Of a DNA stretch of 64,000 nt, positions 23,510 to 33,483 are shown piece by piece. The notes under the pieces were generated by a model. It was given only the letters and a program-made list of their open reading frames with translations. It had not been told where the DNA came from and did not search any database. How positions within the stretch are numbered: the stretch's first letter is position 1; every line of letters starts with the position of its first letter. The position numbers and the translations under genes are program-made. Where the stretch lies: NCBI RefSeq assembly GCF_033118175.1, contig NC_083704.1, positions 53,284,501-53,348,500 on the forward strand, given 5' to 3'. Origin of the DNA: Dama dama. Lineage: Eukaryota > Chordata > Mammalia > Artiodactyla > Cervidae.

Positions 23510-24885
23510 AATCTTTCCTGGGTAGTATGGTCAACATGGTGAGTAGGAAGACCCTGAGCTCATGGGTATACCGAAATCACAACTCTATAAAGAAACTATT
23601 GATAAGAAAAGTCAGAAGACTAGCAGAAAAGATCTACAACTAAAGACATAAAGAAGGAACCACAAGGAGTAGGAAGGGGAGAGATGTGGTAGAGTCAAGA
23701 CCCATATCCCCAGATGGGAGATCCACAAACAGAAGAACAATTCTAATTGCTGAGGTTCTGTCCAAGGAGTGAATGATCTGAGCCCTGCATTGAGCTTCCC
23801 AGCCCAGGAGTCTACTGCATTTATATACAGTTAGAACAAACGATCAGCAAAAGAAATTAATAAAATAATTCCATTTACAATCACATCAAAAGAAATATAA
23901 TACCTAGGAATAAATCTAAGGAGGTGAAAGATCTGTATTCGGAAAACTTTAAGAGGCTGATGAAAGAAACTGAAGATGACATAAACTGAGAGAAAGATGT
24001 ATCATGTTCATGGATTAGAAGAATTAACACTGTTAAATGACCATACTATCCAAAGCAATCTACAAATTCAGTGCAACCTCTATCAGTACACCAATAGCAT
24101 TCTTCACAGATCTAGAATAAATAATTCTAAAAATTTTAATAAAATACAAAAGTCCCCAAATAACCAAAACAATCTTGATAAAGAACAACAGAACTGAAGG
24201 TATCACACTCCCTGATTTCAAACTATATTACGAAGCTACAGTCATCAAAACAATATGCACTGGTGTAAAAACAAGACACACAGATCAATGGAACAGAATA
24301 GAGAGTCCACAAATGAATCCACATGTATATGGGTTCATTATATTAATGATTATATGGGCAATTAAGCTCTGACAAAGGAGGCAAGAATATACAATGGGAA
24401 AAAGACAGCCTCTTCAATAAATAGTGTTGGTAAAACTGGACAGCTGCATGCAAAAGAATCAAACCAGACTACTTTCTTACATCATGTACAAAAATAAATT
24501 CAAAATGCATTTAAAAACCAAATATAATATGGTATGTCAACTATACTTCAATAAAAAATAAAAATAAATGGATTAAAAAAATAAAAAGCTTAAATTTAAG
24601 ACCTAAAACCATAAAACTTCTAGAAGAAAACATAAACTGTAAGTTTTTTGACATTGGCCTTGATAATCATTTTTTTGGATGTGTCTCCTCAGGCAAGGGA
24701 AACAAAAGCAAAAATAAACCAATAGGACTATATCAAACTAAAAAGCTTTTGCACAGTAAAGGAAACTATTAACAAAATGAAAAGGCCACTTACTGAATTG
24801 CAGAAGATATAACTGCAAATGATCTATCTGATAAGGGGTTAATATCCAAAATATACAAAAACTCAAACAACTCAAGATAGAAAGA
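23510..24885 (+). mobile_element. L1 with 5'UTR-like start joined to ORF2 end
   Basis: Positions 23510-23825 look like an L1 5' leader (AGACCCTGAGCTCATGGG; GAAATCACAACTCTATAAAG). At about 23826 the sequence jumps to late ORF2 (ACAAACGATCAGCAAAAGAA; TTCATGGATTAGAAGAATT). It then continues to 24885, where BovB begins. ORF2 frames are interrupted. Confidence 0.5.
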
Positions 24886-24891
24886 ATACAC

Positions 24892-25406
24892 CCAACTCTC
24901 ACATCCATACATGACTCCTGGAAAAACCATAGCTTTGACAAAACGGACCTTTGTTGGCAAAGTAACGTCTCTGCTTTTTAATATGCTGTCTAGGTTGGTC
25001 ATAGCTTTTCTTCCAAGGAGCAAGCATCTTTTAATTTCATGGCTGCAGTCATCATCTGCAGTGATTTTGGAGCCCCCCAAAATAAAGTCTGTCACCATTT
25101 CCATTGTTTCTCCATCTATTTGCCATGAAGTGATGGGATCAGATGCCATGATCTTAGTTTCCTGAATGTTGAGCCTTAAGCCAACTTTTTCACTCTCCTC
25201 TTTCACTTTCATCAAGAGGCTCTTTAATTCTTCTTCACTTTCTGTCATAAGGGTGGTGTCATCTGCATATCTGAGGTTACTGATATTTCTCCTGACAACC
25301 TTGACTCCAGCTTGTGCTTTATCCAGCCCAGCATTTTGAATGATGTACTCTGCATATAAGTTAGATAAGCAGGGTGACAATATTCAGCCTTGATCTACTC
25401 CTTTCC
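24892..25406 (-). mobile_element. BovB LINE, RT C-terminal part (3' arm of an inverted copy)
   Basis: Minus-strand frame encodes BovB reverse transcriptase from just before the catalytic motif: LSNLYAEYIIQNAGLDKAQ, then RYADDTTLM (YADD active site), then ILGGSKITADDDCSHEIK and VMYGCESW. It begins at RT text equivalent to the point where the + strand piece (25407-27860) stops. The real 3' end and tail of the element are missing at 24892. Confidence 0.85.
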
Positions 25407-27860
25407 CATTTTCTTCATTACCTCCACCATAGTTTGGTCTCAGGTCAAACAACAGGGAGGGAACACAGACCCACACATCAACAGAAAACTGGATTAAACA
25501 CTTACTGAGCATAGCCCTGCCAATCAGAACAAGACCCAGTTTCCCCCAAAGTCAGTCTCTCCCATTAGGAAGTTTCCATAAGCCTCTCATCCTTATCCAT
25601 CAGAGGGTAGACAGAATGAAAACCACAATCACAGAAAACTAATCAAACTGATCACACGGACCACAGCCTTGTCTAACTCAATGAACTATGAGCCATGCTG
25701 TGTAGGGCCACTCAAGACAGATGGGTCATGGTGGAGAGTTCTGACAAAATGTGGTCCACTGGAGAAAGGAATGGCAAACCACTTCAGTATTCTTGCCTTG
25801 AGAACCCCATGAACAGTATGAAAAAGCAAAAAGATACGACACTGAAAGATGAACTCCCCAGGTCAGTAGGTGCCCAACATGCTACTGGAAAAGAGTGGAG
25901 AAATAACTCCAGAAAGAATTAAGAGACAGACCCAAAGCAAAACAATGCTCAGTTGTTGATGTGACTGGTGATGGAAGTAAAGTCCAATGCTGTAAAGAAC
26001 AATATTGCATAGGAACCTGGAATGTCAGGTCTATGAATCAAGGAAAATTGGAAGTGGTCAAACAGGAGATGGCAAGGGTGAACATTGATATTTTAGGAAT
26101 TAGTGAACTAAAATGGACTGGAATGGGCAAATTTAACTTAGATGACCATTATATCTACTACTGTGGGTAAGAATCCCTTAGAAGAAATGAAGTAGCCCTT
26201 ATAGTCAACAAAAGAATCCAAAATGCAGTACTTGGGTGCAATCTCAAAAACGACAGAATGATCTCAGTTTGTTTCCAAGGAAAACCATTCAATATCACAG
26301 TAATCCAAGTCTATGTCCTAATCAGTAATGCTGAAGAAGCTGAAGTTGAATGGTTCTATGAAGACCTACAAGACCTTCTAGAACTAACACCCAAAAAAGA
26401 TGTCTTTTCATCATAGAGGACTGGAATGCAAAAGTAGGAAGTCAAGAGGCACCTGGAGTAACAGGCAAATTTGGCCTTGGAGTACAAAATGAAGCTGGGC
26501 AGAGGCTAACAAAAAGTTTTGCGAAGAGAACGCATTGGTCATAGCAAACGCCCTCTTCCAACAGCACAAGAGAAGACTCTACACATGGACATCACGAGAT
26601 GGTCAATACAGAAATCAGATTGATTATATTCTTTGTAGCCAAAGATGGAGAAGCTCTATACAGTCAGCAAAAACAAGACCAGGAGCTGACTGTGGCTCAG
26701 ATCATGAACTCCTTATTGCCAAATTCAGACTTAAATTGAAGAAAGTAGGGAAAACCACTAGATCATTCAGGTATGACCTAAATCAAATCCCTTATGATTA
26801 TACAGTGGAAGTGACAAATAAACTCCAGGGATTAGATCTGATAGACAAGAGTGCCTGAAGAACTATGGACGGAGGTTTGTGACATTGTACAGGAGGCAGT
26901 GATTAAGACCATCCCCCCAAAAAAGAAAGGCAAAATGGTTGTCTGAGGAGGCCTTACAAATAGCTGAGAAAAGAAGAGAAGTGAAAGGCAAAAAAGAAAA
27001 AGAAAAATATACCCATTTGAATGCAGAGTTCCAAAGAATAGCAAGGAGAGATAAGAAAGCCTTCCTCAGCGATCAATGCAAAGAAATAGAGGAAAACAAT
27101 AGAATGTGAAAGATTAGAGATCTCTTCAAGAACATTAGAGATATCAAGGGAACATTTCATGCAAAGAGGGGCTCAATAAAGGACAGAAATAGTATGGACC
27201 CAACAAAAGCAGAAGATACTAAGAAGAGGTGGCAAGAATACACAGAAGAACTATACAAAAAAGATCTTCACGACCCAGATAACCACGATGGTGTGATCAC
27301 CTACCTATAGCCAGACATCTTGGAATGCGAAGTCAAGTGGACCAGTTGAGCTATTTCAAATCCTCAAAGATAATGCTGTGAAAGTGCTGCACTCAATATG
27401 CCAACAAATCTGGAAAACTCAGCAGTGGCCACAGGACTGGAAAAGGTCAGTTTTCATTCCAATCCCAAAGAAGGGCAATTCCAAAGAATGTTCAAACTAC
27501 TGCACAATTGCACTCATCTCACACACTAGTAAAGTAATGCTCAAAATTCTCCAAGTAAGGCTTCAACAGTATGTGAACTGTGAACTTGCAGATGTTCAAG
27601 CTGGATTTAGAAAAGGCAGAGGAGGTTTGACAGACAAATTGCCAACCTCTGTTGGATCATCGAGAAGGCAAGAGAATTCCAAAAAATATCTACTTATTTT
27701 ATCAAAGAAAGCCTTTGACTGTGTGGATCACAACAAACTGTGGAAAATCTTAGAGATGGGAATACCAGACCACCTAACCTGCCTCCTGAGAAATCTGTAT
27801 GCAGGTCAAGAAGCAACAGTTAGAACTGGACATGGAACAACAGACTGGTTCAAAATTTGG
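25407..27860 (+). mobile_element. BovB LINE, 5'UTR + endonuclease + N-terminal RT (inverted 5' arm)
   Basis: Begins in BovB 5' sequence (TTCATTACCTCCACCATAG), then encodes the APE-type endonuclease (GTWNVRSMNQGK, ISELKWTGMG, and later the SDHELL catalytic region near 26700). The start of reverse transcriptase follows (SVFIPIPKKGNSKECSNYC; QAGFRKGRG; ending GTTDWF near 27855). Several stops and frameshifts, and a roughly 55-base deletion near 27341, make it non-functional. It is head to head with 24892-25406. Confidence 0.9.
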
Positions 27861-27885
27861 AATGACTATTAGATGACTAAGTAAG

Positions 27886-28106
27886 TTTGTTCGGTTGTTT
27901 AGTCGCTAAATCATGCTTGACTCTTTTGCGACCCCATGAACTGTAGCCTTCCAAGATCCTCTGTCCGTAGCATTCTCCAGGCAAGTATACCAGACTGGGT
28001 TTCCATTTCCTTTCCAGGGAATCTTCCCAACCCAGGGATCAGACCCTGAACTGTGTCTCCTGAATTGGCAGGCAGATTCTTTACTACTGAGCCACCAAAC
28101 AGAATT
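27886..28106 (-). mobile_element. Bov-tA SINE
   Basis: The + strand reads GTTGTTTAGTCGCTAAATC, AGCATTCTCCAGGCAAG and GGATCAGACCCTGAACTG, ending TACTGAGCCACC. Confidence 0.85.
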
Positions 28107-29872
28107 TAAACATGATGAAACTGATGAAATCTGACAGGGAAAAACTACTAATCAATGCTGTAATTTCATTTTAATGCAGTATAAAATTACTAATTAATGA
28201 GAAATGTTCTCAATTTCTCAACAAAGAATTAATCAATCAATATAGTCTAAAATGAGAATATGGTTAATTAAAAAAAAAAAAACATAATGCTGCAAGACCG
28301 CCAGGGTGAGTTTCAGATTTTGTGAATCAAACTCACAAGACACAGGAGGCTGTCCCAGCATCAAATTTGTTTCACTTGGAGAAATGATCCAGGACAGGGA
28401 GCTCAGTGTCCCAAGGTTCATGAGACCCAGACAGAGTCTCTCATACCACCATCCCTGAGGGATGGAAACCAATGTGAGTACAGACACAAGCACAGAAAAG
28501 CTACAGTGTCTGGGCTCCCTTCTCTGAAATACCTCAACAGCCCCATAGCACCTGTGTCCGTCTGCCTTGCACCCATCCTTGCACTGGCAATGCACCAATG
28601 ACAGGTTAGACAATCAGCAACCCTCGGACCAGATGCAGTGTGCCTCAGAAAGGTCATCCTCCTCTTGTTCATGTTGCAAGAAGGTTGACCACAGGTCAAA
28701 CTGTCCTTCAATTCCCTGAGACTAAAGGAATATTCACCTCTAAATGTCACTGTCTCTTTTCTTAAACATACAGAGATCTTTCAAGCGAAAAATATCTTTA
28801 GAGGTGAAGAAATGTATGTGAAGTTCAGAGTTTATTCAGTTTCACTTCACATTCACTTTCTTCAATTAGAATCAAGTAAAATTAAATCTTAAGTAAAAAA
28901 ATAATAATAAACATGGCACAATCCCATTTTTATGAAAGTATTTCTATCTGCATTGAATCTGTAAAAATGCATAGAAATATGTTTAGGATGCTGTAAAAGA
29001 AATGTCAATGATGGCTATATTTGAGTGATGAAACGAGGCAATATTTTTATTTTGTACTTTTCTGCTTAAATTGTTTATGAGAATTTTTTTCACAGAAAGA
29101 ATAAAGCGATTTTTCTTTAAAACAAAAACCAAAACCAACAAACAAAAAAACCCTGACATCTTGGCAAGAGTCCTCAGTTTTAAAGCGTCCATGTTTACTT
29201 TCTTCCTCTTGCTCCTCCCGCCTTCCCCAACCCCAAGTTGCCTCTATTTCACGTCTCCCTCTCTTTTATCACTCCCTTTAACACCACACCCCCTTTTCTC
29301 CTTCCCCTGCTTTCCCCAGTTCTAGCCCCTCTTCCCTAGACTGAGAAAATGCCATCGCTGGCCCACAAGGGTGGGAATGGTAGGCTCCTTCCCTTTTTCT
29401 GCAGGAGGCTGGGGTGGGCACATTTTTTTTTTCTTTCAGACCCTCAGCGTCCCTTCCTTTCCCCGCTACTTCTCACGAACCCCGCCCCCAGGAGCGGAAG
29501 TGAAAGCAGCCACAGTGAAGGCGGAGGAATGGACAGAGAGCTCTGACCAGAAAGGAGCTCTGCGGCAAACTTCCTGACACAATTTGGCCAGTGGAAGAGC
29601 TTGAATCTTCTTCCAGGCTCTGTGTCAATCCCTCAGCTCTACTTTTGGTCCCCAACACCTCTGCTATCAATACATCACCAACTTCTTGGGTTGCCATATT
29701 CCCTCAAGGATCTGCCTCGGCGGAGGGTTCACTGCCCCCCTACTCTGGGCCAGGAGGAGCAGCGAGCAGAGTGGCTTGAACCACCCTCACCCAAGCCCCC
29801 TTTTGACAGAGAAACAGGTCCACCCAGACAGGCTGACGGCTACCAACAGTTTACCACAAGAAATTTCCCTCC
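28107..29872. other. Intergenic, mostly single-copy looking; transition to GC-rich DNA
   Basis: Positions 28107-28285 are AT-rich. Positions 28300-28760 look unique, with no long frame. From 29160 the sequence becomes pyrimidine-rich on the + strand, with a GC-box (CCCCGCCCCC at about 29481) next to GGAAGTGAAA at 29496-29505, a perfect match to the ETS-IRF composite (EICE) consensus. No exon is supported. Confidence 0.4.
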
Positions 29873-30138
29873 AGGACTTTCCTGGTGGTCCAGTGGTTAA
29901 GAATCTCCCTGCCAATATAGGGGACACAGATTCCATCCCCGGTCCGGGAAAATCCCACATGCCGCGGAGCAACTAAACCCGCGAGTCTAGAGCCTGTTGT
30001 TCGCAATAAGAGGCCACCGCATTGAGAATCCTGCGTGCCCTCAAAGCACAGTAGACTCTGCTCGCCTCTGGCGCAACTAGAGAAACCCGCGCAGCAACAA
30101 AAACCAACCACAGCCAATAATAATAATAAATAACTAAA
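29873..30138 (+). mobile_element. CHR SINE (first of a tandem pair)
   Basis: GGACTTTCCTGGTGGTCCAG head, tRNA-like B-box region, then the long-form body (GGAGCAACTAAACCCGCGAG ... CGCGCAGCAACAAAAACC) and an AATAATAATAAATAACT tail. Confidence 0.8.
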
Positions 30139-30406
30139 AAAAAATCCACCTGCCAATGCAAGAGACAGGTGTTCGATTCCTGATCTGGGAAGATTCCACA
30201 TACCGCCGTGCAACGAAGCCCGGGAGCCGCAACTACTGAAGCCCGCGCGCCCCAAAGCCTGTGCTTCCCAACAAGAGAAGCTACCGCCATCAGCCCAGTA
30301 CCCCTTCGTGCACTGCAACGAAGAGTAGCCCCCGCTACCCGCAATTAGAAAGAGCCAGCGCAACAACCAAGACCCAGTGTGGTCAAAAATACATAAAAAT
30401 TTAAAA
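30139..30406 (+). mobile_element. CHR SINE (second of a tandem pair)
   Basis: Starts within the tRNA-like part (TCCACCTGCCAATGCAAGAG), then GGAGCCGCAACTACTGAAGC and a CAAAAATACATAAAAAT tail. It directly follows the tail of the preceding copy. Confidence 0.75.
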
Positions 30407-30544
30407 TTCCCTCCATTAAACACAAACACACCTCCCTCCAGCGGGTGACTGGGTCATGAGGCGGACTAGAGAAAAACAGGAAAATTTCAGGCACACAGTT
30501 AAGAGTGTAACACCTCCCCTTCCCCACAGCTTCGCTGACGGACT

Positions 30545-30696
30545 TATTTAAAGCTGCCCTTAGGCTTCAACTAGTCTCTCCTCATCCCAAGCTTACTCTC
30601 CCTTTCACGCCTCACTCCGCTGCAAATAGGGGGAAAGAGCTCTGTCAGATACTTTTCAACCTCGCCGGTCGCTCCTGCACTTCTCACTGTTGCAAG
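30545..30696 (+). promoter_or_regulatory. Candidate TATA promoter with first exon and strong splice donor
   Basis: A TATA-like TATTTAAAG lies at 30545-30553. About 30 bases downstream (near 30575) a pyrimidine-rich start-like region opens, and at 30696/30697 there is a near-ideal donor TGCAAG|GTACGT. Together these could be a noncoding first exon of an unannotated + strand transcript beside the CpG island. No coding frame supports it; this is inference. Confidence 0.35.
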
Positions 30697-30839
30697 GTAC
30701 GTCAGAAAAAAGCTGCCAGCCATTCTCACAGGCTACCTGTGAGACCGCAACCATAGGAGCTTTCCCTCAGGATTTGCCTTATTCACCATTTAATTAACCG
30801 CCAGGACGTTCAACTGTGTGGAAATACAAAATGCAGCCT

Positions 30840-31300
30840 TACTTAAACGGACTGTGAGAGACTTCGCGCTGTGGCCTTGCCGCGGTCCCTTCGAGAGCCC
30901 TCTGGCGCCACAAGCCGTCTGGGTGTCGCGAGCCGGGAGGTTCCGCGCCGTGTCATCCTGGCCGCTAACGTTCGCTGCGCGGCCTCTCGCACCTTCGCAC
31001 CTTCTCGCACAGTCGCGCTCGGTCGCGCAGTTCAGCCCGCCCCCTCTGCGGTCTGCCACAGCGGCCAGCAGCCGGCCCCGCCCCTACCCAGCCTCGCCCT
31101 ATGGCGACGCGGCGGGGGCGGGACTGAGTCTCTCTCTCGGGGGCCACGCCCCCGGGATCCACGCCCCCGCGGTAACCCTCATTTGCTGCCGCGCCGGTCT
31201 CTCTCCAGGGTTGCCCGATTGGAAAGGTCCTCGAAGGGACGCCGGGGCCTCGGTCCCCCTAAGAGCAGACACGGTGCCTCCACCTTGCCCCGCCATGTCC
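30840..31300. promoter_or_regulatory. Orphan CpG island
   Basis: Dense unmethylated-type CpG content (for example TCGCACCTTCGCACC, TTCGCTGCGCGG, GACGCGGCGGGGGCGG), GC-boxes, and an inverted CCAAT (CCGATTGG at about 31217). The nearest known genes are the 3' ends of GRM2 (1.6 kb right) and the IQCF gene (30 kb left), so no recognised gene starts here. A possible exon lies between an acceptor at about 31209 (CTCTCCAG) and a donor at about 31351 (CTGAG|GTGAGA). Open frames in the island run on both strands and are composition artefacts. Confidence 0.7.
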
Positions 31301-31599
31301 CCTCCCTGAGCGGAGTCCTGGTGTTGGCTGGTCTAAGGGAGGAGGGCTGAGGTGAGATTCTCCGCCTACCACAGCTGTCGTGGCGTGGGAATGCGAAGGG
31401 AGGGAACGGAGGAGGGGCCCGGGGAAGGAAAGGGATGTGGCCCACAGACTTGAGCACCGACTTTAGGAATTCTTCACTCGCCTCCTGCCATTCTTCCCCA
31501 CCCCCAGCCTCTGGGCCCTTCTCTCTGGATGGGTAGCAGGGATAGAAGGAGATTCTTCACTGACTACCCGTTGTACCTTTTTAGCTGTGAACCATGTTT

Positions 31600-31818
31600 G
31601 TTATTGTTTAGTCGCTAAGTCATGTCCGACTCTTTGCGACCCCATGGACTGTAACCCACCAGACTCCTCTGTCCATGGGATTCTCCAGGCAAGAATATTG
31701 GAGTGAGTTACCATTCCTTCCTCCAGGGATCTTCCCGACCCAGAGATCGAACTCGAGTCTTCTACTCCTCCTTTATTGCTGACAGATTCTTTACCCCTGA
31801 GCCACTGGGGAAGCCCGA
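31600..31818 (-). mobile_element. Bov-tA SINE
   Basis: The + strand reads GTCGCTAAGTCATGTCCGAC, TTCTCCAGGCAAGAATATTG and GCCACTGGGGAAGCCC. Confidence 0.85.
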
Positions 31819-32916
31819 AAATATAGGACGCCCGGTTAAATTTGAATGTCAGATAAACAATAAAAATGTTTTGTATAAGTATACCCCAAATATGGGATAT
31901 ACTCACACCAAAAAAAAAAAAAAAGCTTTCATTGTTTACTTAACATTCAAACGTGACTGGGCACTCTGTATTTTATTTGGCATCCCTACACCCCAAATAT
32001 TGGCTCGAGAGGGAAAGCCACTCCTACAATTTTCTTTTTTCAGTTTTCTGTTTTCATTTCTTAAATTGTTAGCCCAAAGTTAAATTGTTAGCCCACAGCC
32101 TCACTAGTCTATAGATGCAAATGAATTCACTTAAAAATAACAAATGTCCTTGGCCTGCCCATCTCCCAGTGCAGGACTTTGTCCCTCTGAGATACCTCAC
32201 TCTGGGGCTTCCCCCCAAAGAGGTTCCTCGGCTCCTGTGGTAGTCGGGTGCCCACAGTCCCCTAGGCCACAGGAGGGCAGCGGTTACTTGCCTGCGCAGT
32301 GCGGCTGAGCCTGTGCCTCAGCGCCCCCTGCTGGTAAATTCCAGACTGCAATCTCGGGGGCTGCCCGAGGATCCTGGGCTCCACCATCCAACAGCTGAGC
32401 GAGTTCCTTCAGGGAGAGAGGAAGGCCTCTTCTTCCTCCTCTCACCGGACTAACAGCAGATGGCCTCTCCAACTCCCCTCTCTGCCCCACCTCCTCCTTC
32501 CTCACGATGCTCAAGCCTCCTCTTGCCTCCCTCCACCTCAGATGTCCAGCCTGGCTCTGCACTGACCAAAGACTCCTCAAATGCGAGGCAGGAGCAAGGG
32601 TCACAGTCAGCTGCCTCTCCTGCTGCATCACTCACACCGCCCAGGTTCTGCCCTAGACAGCCAGATGAGCTTGTATCCATTTAAACCTCCTATCCTCACC
32701 CCAGTGGTGCCTTGGCCAGTCTGTAGCAGCTCCTTTCAAGGAAGGATGACTTATTCATTTTCTGTCTCTCCATCAGGCAGGACTCAGACCTCCTAGCACA
32801 ACAGGCACAGGGCAGAGTGAACAAATTCTAGCAAAATGAAGACTGAGAGGCTGGGGCGGGGATGAAAAGACCTCCCTGGATCAGAGGCAAAGTGTGATTT
32901 TCTTTTTTTTTTTTTT
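31819..32916. other. Intergenic between the CpG island/SINE and the GRM2 3' end
   Basis: No gene. Holds an A-run at about 31909-31924 and the CTCF motif at 32319-32334. Confidence 0.5.
32319..32334 (-). promoter_or_regulatory. Consensus CTCF-binding motif
   Basis: The minus strand reads CCAGCAGGGGGCGCTG, a full match to the CTCF core. A weaker CTCF-like site, CCACAGGAGGGCAGC (13 of 15 consensus positions), lies 37 bases away on the + strand at 32267-32281. It sits between the orphan CpG island and the GRM2 3' end. Confidence 0.65.
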
Positions 32917-33409
32917 TTTAATAAAGACACTTCATTTACAGATAATACAAAATAAACCACAGGACAAACTACTGTGCAGGAGGAGGGACAGTCCCCATTT
33001 TAACCCCCCTCCCCATCCCAAAATAAGTTATATAAAAAATTTAAAAGGCCCTAGAAGGAGGGAGGGGTAGGGCTGGAAGCACCTTTACTGATTGGGGATT
33101 GGGGCCTGCAGTCCTCAGTCACTCTATTCCAGGGCAGAGTGGGCCCTGGCTTGCTCCCTTTCAAGTCCTGGGCCTGGCAAGGAGGGGACATAGCTACAAG
33201 GGCAGTTGGTGGTCATTATTGAGGCTCCCAGGCCAGGGATCCCAGCTTCTGACTCTAAAGGGTTGGAGTAAGTAGGGTGGTGAGTGGCGCTGGGGGTGGG
33301 CACGGGGTTGGCATTATTGCAGTGCTCCAGTCATCTTCCTCCTGGCCCTGGACACGGGTCTGCACAGGCTCTGGGGAGCAGCCATGTCAGGGAAGGAGTG
33401 TGGGGATCC
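32917..33409 (-). other. GRM2: GRM2 3'UTR with ATTAAA poly(A) signal
   Basis: From the GRM2 stop codon the - strand runs about 490 bases to ATTAAA at 32922-32917, a common variant poly(A) signal. It is followed at once by a genomic A-run on the - strand (the + strand T-run 32903-32919). No other AATAAA in this interval fits better. Confidence 0.6.
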
Positions 33410-33483
33410 TCAAAGCGACGATGTTGTTGAGTCCACCACCTCGCGGCCGTTGCAAACAGTGGGGACAAACTGGGAGCCAGACC
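33410..33483 (-). CDS. GRM2: GRM2 coding exon 5 (C-terminus)
   Basis: Acceptor CTTCCTAG then GG TCT GGC; encodes GSGSQFVPTVCNGREVV and the TTSSL end, then TGA at 33412-33410. It completes the glycine codon begun by the previous exon. Confidence 0.93.

Noticed and set aside
25961..27872. Endonuclease/RT-like frames as host genes
   Set aside because: They are pieces of one broken BovB retrotransposon, with stops and an internal deletion.
29873..30180. tRNA-Glu-like sequences as functional tRNA genes
   Set aside because: They are CHR SINE heads with diverged A/B boxes, SINE bodies and A-rich tails; no intact cloverleaf.
30818..31350. Overlapping long + and - frames (up to 163 codons) across the CpG island
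   Set aside because: High GC removes stop codons in all frames; the translations are arginine/proline/alanine-rich with no family resemblance, and no start context or splice structure favours one.
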